From Smittia aterrima (Eukaryota > Arthropoda > Insecta > Diptera > Chironomidae), in contig CP093831.1 of NCBI GenBank assembly GCA_033063855.1, forward strand, positions 14,880,001-14,944,000: a DNA stretch of 64,000 nucleotides. Direction: 5' to 3'. Under the pieces are notes generated by a model. The model was not told where the DNA came from and did no database searches. It saw only the letters and a program-made list of their open reading frames with translations. Made by a program: the position numbers and the translations under genes. Shown piece by piece: positions 1-13,600 of the stretch; the stretch's first letter is position 1; every line of letters begins with the position of its first letter.

Positions 1-1190
1 GACTTCGCAGTGATCGCAAAAAATGAAATATTTTAATGAAGATGCACCAAATGAATGAATTTTAATGAATCTTCAGTGTTAGAGGGAATTGTTTTCTACT
101 AATGAAAATAAGTGGAACGTTTAGGTTTTTGTATCGCGACGATTATCGTCATAACTCGATGATTCAGTTTCAGGGAAAAGAAAGGCAAATTGCATTAGTT
201 TCTCACTCGTGCCGAAATGTCTTGATCATTATTATTATTATTTAAGTTACGGACAAAAACGTGGCCACAAGGGACCGACGAAAAGCTCAAGATTAGCCAG
301 CTCCATGTTGCTTGCAGTTAGCTGAACTCTTTTCTTTTTTTTTTTTGTTCGATTTTAATTAGTTCGAGCATGTTTTTTGTGATTCCCCTTTTGGATTTTT
401 TTTCTCCCTCCACGAGGAAAAATCTCTCTGACATACTAACACAACTAACACTTCAGCACATTTTTTACATTTTCTCTCTCAATTTTTTTTTCTTACGTCT
501 CCCTTGTACTTGCACAGACAAAAAAAAAGTTTGAACATCGTATAGATTTTTTTTCGGTTTGATGCCGAACAATAATAAGAAGATACAATATTATCGTACA
601 TACATAGCCGAAAAAAAAAGTCATCATCATACAAGCAAACTATTATACAACACGAAGAAAAAATTCGGTGAGGACCAAAATATTTTTTCTTCCGAGCCAA
701 AAAAAAACCCGAGAGTTCAGTTTGGTGAAGCACGCGGGACTCGTCGCGACTCGATAAAAAAAAACTTTGAAAAATCGAGGCAATAAAAAAGAAGAAGAAA
801 ATATCGTTCTGTTCTGTAAATGAAATTTCCTTGTGAATTTTCCTCGAGACGAAAATAGGAAAATTCGCTTTCGTGTGTTTGTGAAAAAAATAAAAATAGC
901 AAAACAATTTTTTTTTTCGCGGTGTTGTAAACAAAAGAGAGGAGCAACAATACGGAAATTTAAAGACGCAACAATAGACAACTTGAAGCTAATGTCGTGA
1001 CGAAGATAATTTAAGATAATTTTGATGTCCTGAATGTCGCGATAATTTATCGTTTGTGCCTTTGCTACTTAGTGATCGTCGAGCACAACTACTCGCGTAT
1101 ATCATAAAACGCAGCGACAGACGTAAGCTGGAGAGTGGACGTGTGGAAAGCCGGGCCCACTTCGGGCTTGATTATCACAACTCTCCTTTA
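1..1190 (+). other. Upstream and probable 5' UTR region of the squeeze-like gene
   Basis: No convincing coding sequence is seen. The stretch from about 320 to 960 is full of A and T homopolymer runs, which create meaningless open frames on both strands. The frame used by the squeeze-like gene is open for 45 codons before the first ATG at 1191 but holds no ATG, so these bases are read as 5' UTR. A start further upstream joined by splicing cannot be excluded. No clear TATA box was identified. Confidence 0.5.
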
Positions 1191-4100
1191 ATGGCTGAAA
1201 CAGTGACCGGCGAATTCGTTCACCGTTCAATTGATCAACTTCGTTCAATGAACGAGCGCGGAACATTAGGCGCTGTTATTCATGATTATAAGCAATTTAC
1301 CGATTTAAGAAATCATATTGTGACTGATTATACGATCAAAAATAATTTGAATAATAACAATAATCTTATCGACAATCGAAATACGAGTGCAAGCATCCAT
1401 AATCAATCACCTGCTTTGGATCAGAAGCAGCATCAACAGCACTACAGCACACCAACAACACCTCCAACTCCTTTGTCTATCACGGACGCCCAAATGAACG
1501 ACGCAAAGGTAAGACAACTTTTCGCTCAACTTGTGATTGATAAGTGAATGTGTCTGCATCCGGGAACAATTTCGAAGAATTTCGATAAAATAAAATGCGG
1601 AAATAAAAATCGAACGGCAGTCGGGACTTGAAAGAAGTCGGGCGAGAGCGAAAATGATTAAAGAAAAATATTTTGAGAGATAAAAAAGTTGGATATTTAC
1701 TTTGTCGCTCGTTCTCGCTTTCCTCCCGGAATCGTTCTCCGAGGAAATTGAAAATACAACGAACGAGAGAAAACTCTCATTTGTTGATTTTTTCTTCCTT
1801 TCTGCTCCAAGACAAATAATTATTATTGTTTTTAATGAAAACAGCAGCCGAAAAATTCTCCAAATATTTATCTTTAATCTTTTTATTCGGTAGCAATTTG
1901 AATGTCATCTTGATAAGTTAGGGAAATTCTTAATCAACAGAATTGAACTTCAGAATTAATTGAAACGACAGAATTACAAAGTTCGATCAATGAATTGTCG
2001 CAACGACTTAAATTTCATCAACACGTGCGACAACTCTTTTTTGCCGAATAAAAAATTGTTATTTTATGTTTTTTATTGCCATCTTGGTGATGTGAGTCGA
2101 TTCCAGTTGATATAATTCGTGAACATAAAGTTTTATGATGGAAATTGAAGCTTCTTGTTGAGCGGAAGCCTTTGATGTTTCAAACTTTCAGTCAACTTTG
2201 AAAGTTTAGCGAGAGAACTCCAACTCAAGTTATTGAAATTTTATTAAGAAATCTGTCAACTACTCAAACAACTTTTGTTATTTCCTGATTGAAAACAAAG
2301 TATTTCGTGACTTGATTGAGTCGAACCAGATTTTTAATTGCAAAATCTTTTCACCTGCGTAAAAGTTCATTCAAGAAATCACTCCTACTCTCAGAGAGAT
2401 ATTTCACGAAATCAGGTTAGCCGAACACTTATTTTTTGCCCGAAATATCAAGAATGAAGTTTTTTTTTTCTTAGTCGATCAAACAAAAAAGTGTTTACAA
2501 TTGACGTATAGCTTCGATGAAAAACTGAAAGTTAATCTGCTTCTCTTTTATTTCGCCCGTTCTTACAATTCTTGTTCTTTGAACTTCACTCACAAAAAAA
2601 GAATCAACAAACAGAAGAAGGAAAAAAAACTCAATACGTAAATTCAAACTCAAACAGGTTGAATCTCTCGAGCTACAAATAAATTAAATTGATGGTTATG
2701 CAATCGAAATTGCTAAAGAGTAATCCAATGTATGAAGAGAACACAAAAAAAATTGTAAAATCATAAACTTTGAGCTATCAGAATTGACCTTGAGCAGGAG
2801 AAGAAAGAAATAAAAAATTAAATGCGTTATGAGGAATGCCAGAAGCTTATGTCGGTGATAAGAACTAAACCGGAAATAAAAGTTTCTTCCCGGAGCATAT
2901 TTGTTTAGTTTCGAGTTTTCAATCGTTCAACAGAACACAAGCGTGACGAAAAATGTTTGCTCCACAAATACAAAGCTTCGTTGATAAGAAAAAAAAGTAC
3001 AAAATTCATAAAGTTTATGAATGAATTCTGTTTTATTGAATATTCGATTGCGTTAGAAATTGAATTAAAGACTTGGCAACGTTGCGAAATATTTTTTTTT
3101 CGGTTGTTCACTCAAATAAATCAAGGTCGCTTCCCGCATCTTTTGGCGGCTTAGTCTAATTGCTTTTAATTAATCTCGACGATGCTTCTTGATCAGAATC
3201 ATTCTCGCAGCTTGAAGCAACAACGGGAAAGCTTTTGATTTAACAAATTGCATATGAACACACTCAAATGGATTGCGCGATTAATTTGCATACACATCAA
3301 CATTAAAATATATTTTGGCAAAGTCGTGAATGTGTTGATGATGATCGCTTAGGCGGATATTTCCGATTTGATGAGAAGACTAAATTTGTTTTTTTACTTA
3401 TTTCAGATTTTTGGCGGCAAGACGGAGATGCAGCATCAACATCAGCAACAAATGCGCGAGACTAAACCTTACAAATGCACGCAATGCACAAAATCCTTTG
3501 CAAACTCAAGTTACTTGTCGCAACATACGCGAATTCATCTCGGGATTAAACCCTATCGCTGTGAGATTTGTCAACGAAAGTTCACGCAACTTTCTCATCT
3601 TCAGCAACATATTCGAACTCACACTGGCGACAAGCCCTACAAATGTCGTAATCCCGGATGCGTCAAGGCATTCTCGCAATTGTCAAACCTTCAATCACAC
3701 TCACGCTGCCATGCTACTGATAAACCGTACAAGTGTAACGCCTGCTACAAATGCTTCACTGATGAGACGGCTCTTCTCGAGCACATTCCCAAGCACAAAG
3801 AGTCCAAGCATCTGAAGACACATATCTGCCAATATTGCGGCAAGTCGTACACTCAAGAAACATATCTCGCTAAACATTTACAAAAGCACATCGAGAGAGC
3901 TGAGAAAAGAGCTTCAGGGCTCTCAAACGTCGGCTTGGCCTCAACACGCAATGTCATGCCTAACACACCTTCAACGATTGAACATCCGTACTGGCCGAAA
4001 GTGAGTCCTGACTCAGCTGCGACGTCGCTTGTCGAAATGCAACAGCAACAGCAAAATCAATACGACTTTGTGTTGAGTCAGCAACAAAGTCACAACCCTA

Positions 4101-4627
4101 ACGATCACATTCAAGGACACCACCGAATACTCGAGCATCATAGAAATAGCGGAAACATCAGCAGTGGTAATAGCACGAACGGAAATGGCTCTGAAGACGT
4201 CGGAGAAGACTTGATTGTCCGTCAAAACCCGCCACAACATCTCATCGTGACAGCAAGTCAAGCTGTTCAGCAACATCATCCGCCGCCATCATCGACCGGT
4301 GGTACAATTGTCGTGACGTCGTCTGCTTATGATTCCGTGTCAAAAGCAGCGACAAGCTCAGCATTTACCCCAATCAATGTAATGCCAACCCATTTGAATA
4401 CATTACAGCATCACCAATTAGCTCAACGTCCATTGTATTATGATACCATCGCGTTCCAAAAGCAAAATATTCCTCAAAACACATCAAATGGATTTCCCAA
4501 TCAGTTAATTTCACTTCATCAGATTAGAAATTATGCTCATCAGCCGGTCGGTGGATTAATGGCTGGAGAGCATTTGATTGGCATTGGAGTATCGGCGGGT
4601 GGCGCATCAAAAGACAAAGGACAATAG
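1191..4627 (+). CDS. sqz: Squeeze/rotund family C2H2 zinc-finger transcription factor
   Basis: Two coding exons, 1191-1508 and 3407-4627, joined in phase 0 by GT-AG splicing across a 1.9 kb intron, giving 512 residues. Five C2H2 fingers lie at about residues 128-265. The third has the four-residue C-x4-C spacing (CRNPGC) and the fourth and fifth are followed by the linker KHKESKHLKTHICQYCGKSY, all diagnostic of the rotund/squeeze (ZNF384/ZNF362) family. The N-terminal 106 residues hold an Asn-rich stretch. The C-terminal 240 residues are rich in Gln, His, Ser and Gly and probably disordered. In Drosophila squeeze specifies neuron identity in the nerve cord and rotund patterns appendages; both act in the nucleus. 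The length is nearer squeeze (about 535 residues) than rotund, so I chose sqz, but the fingers alone do not separate the paralogues. The start is the first ATG in frame. An AATAAA at 5028-5034 fits the 3' end. Confidence 0.85.
1509..3406 (+). other. Intron of the squeeze-like gene
   Basis: The donor is GTAAGA directly after AAG at 1508, and the acceptor is TTATTTCAG ending at 3406. The intron is 1,898 bp, long compared with most introns in this window. I see no coding segment or RNA gene in it. Short open frames at 1702-1893 and 2905-3154 look random in composition. Confidence 0.7.
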
Positions 4628-7600
4628 AAAGTGATCAAAACGAAGCAAAAGATCTCTTAACATTTAGTTCGGTTTGCCAATCTAATTTCCTCAAAACGAA
4701 AGAAACTTCTTTTAGCTTTTAAGGTTCTTAAGTTTTTTTTTCATCTCTCGCCCCTTTCGTTGAAACCTCGAAGGAGTGTCGCGCTTTCCGATTCAATTCA
4801 TCTTTTACAAATTTGGGGCATTTGCCGCATAAAAAGTGATCTTACAATCGATTGAACCATTCAACCGTTCATCAATAATTGAGAATTCTGATAAAAAAAA
4901 AATATTTTTATACTTAGCACGTAAGCTCTCCCCCCGAAGATTGACGTCATCGATGAATTAGAATTTACTTCTACCTCTTTTCGCTTTGAATTTAAATAAT
5001 TTAAATTATGAACAAATTGAAAATGTAAATAAACCAGACGCGAGATTAATTTTTAATTATGGAACTTTTTTTATGAACTTTTATAAATTCCCTGTCAGGA
5101 ATTGTTTATATCTCTCTTTTGTATGAAAATAAAATTTCAATGAAAAAATGAACACACAAGACTCACTTCGCCTAACGGTTCAACAATTGAAAGTCAAATA
5201 GTCGAAGATGTTGGCAAATAAGCTTCAAATTAGTTTCGACTACTGCATCGTCATGAAGAAGAGCTGGGCTAGAGAGCGAGATGACGTGATGCGTTGTTTG
5301 TCTAACTAATTTTGCGGCTTCAAAGTCAAGTCTCCTGAAACTATTTTCTTGTGCAAATATTGTAAGTGCAGAAGTAAAATATTTTTGACTGAAATCATTA
5401 AACAAACAAACTTAGGGATTCTTCTAAAAAAAATCGTTCAGAGCACGCGTTGAGTTCAGCAGACGAAAAAAAAGTGCTCGCAAACAAGAACGGTTCATTA
5501 AAACTCGATGGAATTAAAGATTTCCTAAACGTTAATTTTGTTCAAGCTTCGAGTTAAAGACTCGCTCGCTACTAGAGAAAACAATCAATTTTAATTAAAT
5601 TTTCATTTCCATCTCTTCAGGTTTGTTTTATAGGCTTAGAGAAGATTTAAGTTGTTAAGCCACAGAAGATGCTGTTGCGTGTTTCTTGATTGACGAAACA
5701 ATTCTCTTCTCATAAATGATTTTTTTTTTCAGTTTGTGACCTCTTTAACCCCAGCCGTCTTAATCGATCGATGGTAAGACATTCGGTCCCTAAAATATTT
5801 TATTTGCGAAGGGAGAACTGTCCGAACGAAACGTTGCAGGACTTTCTAATGCGAAATTATTGAAATTGCGCAACATATTTCACCTAAAAAGAGAAGATTT
5901 TTTTTTGTTGGTTTGCATTGTAACAAGTTGAGCGGATTCACGAGGAAGTAAATTACGTTCGATCGTTAGCAGTGGCGCAACACGTTCCAAATATATTTCT
6001 ACCTGCAACTCTCGAGCTCTCTTGAGGATTACATTTCACCCCAATTCATCAAAACTCCGTCGCTTTGAATAGAATTTTTTTTCCCACAGTTGTTACTGAA
6101 GAGATCTTTTCTGCTCGTAGATTTCTTGGCCAAGTATTTTGTGAAAGAAAACCGGTATTCAATCTTCTGGTGTTTTGTTCCTTTTCCGCATACATTTTCG
6201 AACAATCAAAGACGTAACTTCACTCATCAGGACGCTCATCAGTTGAATAACGCTTGCCCTCTATAATTTATGTGAAGCTTCTCGTCTTTAATTTACAACT
6301 TCAGCAATTTTAATTGATTTAAATAATAATTTTTGAATGTTTATGACTTGATCATCCGCGATGTTTGCTTCTCATCGTCATCTGCTCGCCAGATTCTCGC
6401 ATTTCAGTTTCTCCTAATCCCGTTGCGCGTCGACTATTTCGAGTTTCTTATTATGGAGATGAGCGAATTCTGATAATAAAGACAGAAGCTTAACCGAAAC
6501 ATTCACATTAGTCGCCACAATCATTTATTAACTTGAAAGGAAAAAATACTTCACTCGTCTAATTATCAAATGAGTATCGCCATGTGTGAAAAGAAAAACA
6601 TTTTGTGGTTGGATATTTGTAAATATCTGATAATGATGAAGAAACCACATTTACACTCTAGCAATTATCACACATGTTAAGCATCTCCAGTGAACTCCCC
6701 GACTTGAGATTCTATGCGGGTGTCTCTAGAAACTCTCCAACAGTTGTGAAATTGTCAACGGAAATAATATTTCGATTGACAAATAAACGATCGTAGCCTT
6801 AACTTCCTTTTCATTATGGTAAAGATTTTTTTCTCGCTCTCCGCGGTGCTCGACAAAAAAATTAAATGAAAAAGCGACGATCGCCTCCTGCGTGGCCGAC
6901 AATTTTTTTTTGTTATCCTTCAGGAAATATCCTTTCTCTCCAGTTGTGATTTGAAATAGAACATTTGGTGGACACTCAATGAAAACGCTGCCTCCATCTG
7001 TTTCTTTTACGGAAGCTTCGATTACTTTTGTTGGCGGAGAATTAATTGTATTCGAGTACCGAATGTCTCAGCAATGATGACCGAGACTGAGTCGTTCTTT
7101 CATTCTCCAGGAGTAATCGATCGAAAATTTCATGTTACGAGAAGATTTAAAGTGATATTCATTCATCAAACGAACACAGAGATAGAAATCGTCAAGTCAT
7201 CTCAAAATTAGTTTTAATGAATCTACAGAAATTACTGAAAATCCATTAAACTTTAAAACTAGTTTCAGTGTACACAACTTTAGACTTAAAAATCTCAATT
7301 CCAAAAATGAGATTTAAAATAAACAAAACGATGATCGCGTGAAGTGTTCACCTGAATTGCTTTAGCAACGACTGCGAGACGTCACGCTTTTGTTGTCACA
7401 TCATTCGGTCGTGGAGCATGTCGGGCAAAACCAGCACACGGGCAATGAGTTCGTGCGTCGGAATCTGCGAGAAATTCAGATCGAATCGAGAGTTAAATTT
7501 AATTAAGTTTTTCATTTCAGTGACATCATTGAGCGTATCGCTGGAATTTCATAGAAACACGAGCTTAATCTTACGCTGATCATGGCCGAAAGAGACTCAA

Positions 7601-10600
7601 AAGAAGAACTTAAAGCGATGAATCTCCGGATGGAACAAATTTCACGGATTATTTGATATGCACACGTTCTTTTGACCGAAGGATTGTTCGGAATATACGT
7701 TGAATGGGAAAGGGGACCAACAGAGTTTATTAATCTGAATTTAAAATACTGCAAAGCCTTTAACAAAAAAAAAATCTAAAAAAATGAATTATCAAAGTAC
7801 GTAGCTAATGAACAACTATACAATGATATAACGGATAAGTCATCTGTCTTTGTGTTCATTGAAAGAAGGAAATATTTTTTGGGAACTTTGTCATTTCCAG
7901 CAAAATATTTTTAATTGCTTATCATGTCTTTGATGCTGAATTCGTGCTGCAAACCATTAAAATATCTTGAGGCGATTTAGAAACGAAGATCGTCTAGTGA
8001 AGTGATTGAGAGAGACGAGAGTCGTAACGTTGGTGAAAAGGTTATCGTTGCTGCGGTTTTATCGAAATCGATGTCAAAAAACTCTTGGCGCGTCTAACCA
8101 AAGCAAAATAGCAACGAATGGAATCGAAAATAATCCACTAAAATGGTTTTAATGACGCAGATATAAACGTTTTGAAATTATGAATTTATAATCAAAACGA
8201 GTTATTAATTTGTGTTGTTTCTTTCAAATGAAAAACGCAAGGGTTTTGGAATTCATAGACTCGAGAAAGATATTTTATGCCTTCTCATTAGAGTCACGAT
8301 GCCTTCGTTTTGACGTTCTCTCGATTATTAATTTTGGCAGAGATCCCAAACGAAAGTCGAGGATTCATGTGGAGAAATTCATTTGCCTAAATACCCAGAA
8401 CCCACTCTCATTTCTCTCTTTCTGTCGATGCTGCGATTAATTAATTTACAACGTGTTATAAATGGTTACTCACAAGTTCCCGAAGACAACTTTTCTTTAA
8501 TGTGTAAATAAAAATATTTTATTGCCGTGTTTATGAACCAAATAATAGGCAATGAAAGAAGTTTAAGTGTTGAAACGCGCCAAAGAAGATTCAACAATTG
8601 AATATCGTGAGAAGCAAAAAAAAATTCGTGAAATCGATGCTTGCTACTGATGAATGTCGTTACATTCAAAGTCATCAACTGCAAAGACAGAGCAAGAGAG
8701 AGAGAGAGAGCAAAGCCAACGCAAAAGAAATCAATGACCAACGAGAGCTCCTTTTATTATTTCTTCTTCTCCCCTTGCTTTTATTTTCGCGAATCCACTT
8801 TGAAAACGAAATAATGTCATGTCAAATGGATTTGCTATATATTTTTAGACATATTAAAGCATTTTGCCCAAAGCCAAAACCAGCTCGCTCGCCGATTTTT
8901 GGTCAAAACAGGTTGAAATGTAAATTATCTGACGGTCGTTTCGAGTAGTTCGATTAGGCTGCAGATTTATACTTTGCACGCGAAAGGACTGATAGATAGA
9001 TTCGATTTTTTTATTATTTGCATAGAGTTCAACAAAGATTCGCGCAGCGGTCTCTCATCTTCCTTTCTTTTTTCTCTTGCCCCTTCCTTTGAAAGCTAAA
9101 CTGGTTTTCATTTCGAAACAAATTTATCTAAACTCAAAAACATTCTTGCATGGGTTGTTTACCTAAGCGAAATGCAAATTTACTGTCACTCGACCGGCTC
9201 GTGAAAAATCAGATTTTGATCGATTCAATTAAAGTTTGATATTTTGAAGTCGGTCGATTTAGACAGGTAGATTTATAATTAACAAGGACACAACAATCTC
9301 AAGCTTAATGCAAATGATTTAAAAAGACAAATTTATGATTTTATTTTTGCGAAAAGTGTCTTGGGGATTTTTCTTGCGAAGTAAAGTTTTCAACATCAAA
9401 TTTCTTACTTTCGACCTCCAACTGCTCCTTATCTCATCTTGTTTCTTCGTTTATTTAGTGGCTTAGGAAGAAATTTATCTTTATTGACTTTGCCGTTTGA
9501 AAATGTTTGGCAAATATTAATTTAGTTGATTGTTCGGTAGAAAAACAAATTTCCTACTCGGACTCTTTGTCGAAATAACAATTTAAAAAAGCGCCAAGAG
9601 TTTATCGCGAAACGATTCATCTTCGACAAGACTTCAAAGCGCTGATTTTTCCAATGCCTGATCTGACGGTGATGATGATTTATCTTTCGAAAGTAGTTTT
9701 CACGCGTTTATGTTAATATTTTTCATGCATTAATTTGTTTTTCTTTTCTTAATTCCGAATGCAACTTTGTATGTTTCAGAAATCCGATTCGACCTAATCG
9801 GTCGATGACCCTCGTCTCTATTTTTATTTCGTTAACGATCTTTTCGCAAATATTTAATTTGTTTTCGGCGGCTGAGAGAAAGTAGATGTGTTAGATATTT
9901 GCTGGAACGAGGCTTAACCAGTTATCCAAACGAGTGAATTTCATCTCAAAGAATTCAGATTTGAGGTGATTGGATTGGATTACGTCAGTTATTATTTGTT
10001 CGGGGATTTCTTCGGCACGTTTTGAATTTTGATCAGTGATAGACACAAATATATTTTGCAACGTTTGTCATAAATATCCAAGACGATCAATGCAATCTTT
10101 AAAAATGCATACTCAACTTCGATGACCTCATGACGAAATCGCTTTGGGTGGTTTTTCGCTAAAAAGTTTCTATTTAAATCATTGAAGGATAAAGAAATCA
10201 ATACTTGAGCCTCAGGTTCTGAGACATTTAGTAACACACAACATGAAATTGCCACACATTGAGGACCGCCAAAGCGATATCAAATCATATTTTAGATGAT
10301 CAAAATATCTAAAGAGAACCCGTACAACTTCTTGCAGTCGCTCAAACTGAAACATTATCGTTTTCCATCAGGCTTAGTTTGTAGGTTAATTAAAACCTTT
10401 TTTGGCAAATTATACCGCTTCTCTACTCTCCATCTATCTCTCTCCCTTCGCATGAAATTTTAGATAAGCTGCACGTCAGATTTACCAACATGTCAAAGTC
10501 CGAATATTTCTTTTGCGCAACGCTAAAATAAATAAAACAGTAACACGAGCTTGTTCATAAAATTTGGCGAAAGAAACTTTCTAATTCACATTTTGAGCAA

Positions 10601-13600
10601 GTGAAATTTCAGTGTCGGAATGAGTTGAGGATGCTAGAAGTTTATTAACTCTTAAGCGTTTGTTATCTTCCGCAATTAATGAGCTAAAATAAGAGAGTGA
10701 GAGAGAGAGACTTTGGAGGAGGTGAATCTGTTGATTGATGGTAATTTAATTTTGATTATGTTTTGTGACCTCGAAACATCTTAAAGGCATTTACATGAGC
10801 AGCGCCTCAACACGAATCTGTCTGAGACTGAAAGAGAATCTCGATTGAGCGTGTAATTAAATTATTTTGGAAGCTGATCAGGAAACTTAAATCACAACGT
10901 CGGCTTGCATAAATTCCCGCGACATTATCTTCAAACCAAATCGATGAAGAATTCAACAGTTTGAAAGTAGCTTTACAACTTATTTCCATCATTACGTGCA
11001 GGAAGTTCATGTACATCAAGTGATCGAGCGGATTCCCATGCTTCAAGGTGACAGAGATGGCTCGAGATAAAAAATAAAGTTGTGATGAGAGAGCGAACGA
11101 CAGAAGCCAAAGTGATTCATCAATAATCGCAGATTGAGAAATATTAAATTTCTTTTCCCGCAAGTCAATTAGCAACAATAACTTCATTGTGAGTTATGAG
11201 AAGAAAGGCTAACACGTGTCTCAAGATCAGATTGTCGCGATCAGTTTCTTTGTTGCGAAAAAGAGTCTTCCTTCAAAACATCTTTATTGACATTTCGGTT
11301 GTGTCAGACTCTCAGTCACGACAAGAAAGGGTTTGAGTTTACACCTAATTTTAACAACTCCGCATTATCCTCAATTCTTTCTTTCTTCTTTCGCATTTAT
11401 TGAACAAACGAACCCTTTTCCAATATCACAACAAAAGAAAATAAAAAATGAAAAGTTTTAAAATATTGAATTGAGTCGAAGCGTACCCGACACACATCGA
11501 CACTCGATGATCGATCAAAGAGGAAAAGAATGGCAATTATGCATTCTCTCTTTGTGTTGTTTGCTTTAATGGAAAGCACAAAGGATTCAACAGCAAATAA
11601 AACCGCAAAGAGGATAAAGGACGAGAAGATGAGAGATTTCTCTGCTTAGCTTTCCGTTTTTGGATTTTTTATTTGGAAAGATTTCAAACTTAAAGTGTTA
11701 AATTATCGTTCGTGCTCGGCTTTGGCACGAAACCAACTCTTTTCTGCATGATCTGTAGAGAAAATTACCGGAAATAATTCAGTAAAATCTCGATAATTTC
11801 TCCGCATTTACAGAATCAGTTCTCATTTGATTGCTGTATTAGCTTGAAAGTTAATTTTATTTTTCCGTGGACACGTGGCGACGCTTTTTCAGTGATTTTA
11901 AGTGGTTCCCTCATGCTTAAGCTTCGTCAATTGGACTGAAATTGCTTAGGCAATTGAGAAAAGAAGCGTTTTTTCAAAAAAACTTTTTTGAGCAAGTGTC
12001 ATCGTTGAATCGAATAAACTTCAAGTTAGGGACTTAAGCTTGTGAATAACAAAGCTTAGCTATCAATAAGAATCGAAATAATGAAGAATTATGCCCAATC
12101 ACGCTGTGTGAGTATTGATTCAAAACACACTTGATCTCCGCGTCGAGAATTAATTCGTTTTCCTGAACTATGGAACATCAGCGCAAGATATTTTTGGGAT
12201 GGTGAGTCGACACTACGAGCGCACTTTTCTGTCTTCAACACAGCAAATTGATGATTCTCATCACCTCCGGGACATAATTATGAGGCAATTCTTTATGCTT
12301 CACCTTCGCTCCTGACCTTAGATTGAATCTTAAAATCTTAAATAACTCAAGCACCGTGCCAAGCTTTGAGTTACGTCCTTGAAACGCTAGCACATGAATG
12401 ATTTAATTCTGGTTTCTTAGCGAATCGGTTAGGGAGGCGCTGACTGGGGTTTCAAGCTACCAGGAATTAATAACTCGCTCGATCCGATTTCCTAAACCTT
12501 GCGCTCGCTGTACGTTTTGTTAAGCCACTCGCAACATTTTTCGTCGATCTTCTCCAATTATTTACTCACGTCTTGCACGGCAATCTTCAGATAATTAAAT
12601 TTTAATTCGCGTTAGCCGATTGTAATTTATTGTGAAACAAGAAACATTTAATGTAATGAGTCTCAAGGACCAGCCACGATGATCATCTTTAATCTTCTGT
12701 TCAAACAAAGCAGCAAAGAGAGAAATCACTTCATTGTGGAGGGTCGAGAATGTCGCCATTACTCGATCGTTACGTTGTCTATGAAGAGATGTCTGCAGAT
12801 CAAAGTTCTTCTTATGATTTAACATTCAAAGAGAGAAACCTGAAAACATGTCGCGCCGATCGTTTGAAGACGCTCTCAAATTTTAACCATAACGCGCTTC
12901 TTAACAAACAGAAGAGAAAAACTTATCAGTAATCTTAACATCAACAAACATAAAGCAAAGAGAGAGAAGCTGATGTAACTAACAATGGCTTGGCATGAAT
13001 ATCTTGTAAAAACATTCTTTTATTGTTCGATGGAGAACACAATCGAAGTAGAAAAAAATTTATTTCTTAAACAAACAGTCGCTTGAGCGAGTGACTGCTC
13101 CATGCTTCGATGCTGGATTCATTGTTGAGAATCAAATGAGCGCGCGGATTAAGTTACAAGAAGCGAGCATGAGATTCACTCCGGTCTCGACTGTTATAAC
13201 ATTTTACTTTATAATCAATTTGCGATAAACATCAAATAATAAACATACGGAGAGTTAAGTTTCTCCACATTCATTACTGTCTTCTTTGCGGCGGCTTCGT
13301 GCGGCTCGAGCTTTTACCAAACTAATCGATCTAAGTTAAAGTAAATGAGTGAATGAAAACATGTAATTGATGAAGCGATGGCGCTTCTAAAATACAAAAT
13401 CCCCATTTGAGTGAGTGAGAGGGATAGAGACTTCCAAATCTCAACAGTTTCGTTCGTCAAGTCAACAAATTATTTTTTCCTCTTCACGAAGTTGTTTAAT
13501 TATTAGTTGAGTGAGCCACCTGGTCAGAAGTTCATGGTTCTTGAATATTCAGACGCGAAAGCAACAGCAAAAAATTCCTCTGCTGCACAGTGTACGATTG

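Noticed and set aside
479..981. Overlapping open frames on both strands rich in Lys and Phe
   Set aside because: They come from A and T homopolymer runs in the squeeze leader; composition is not protein-like.
8598..8948. A 116-codon plus-strand frame with a Leu-rich segment
   Set aside because: It lacks an ATG at the start of the frame, its charged part comes from a GA microsatellite, and the hydrophobic part from a CTT-rich run.
10807..11187. A 126-codon minus-strand frame in the gene desert
   Set aside because: No motif, no splice partner and no family resemblance; expected by chance in 15 kb.
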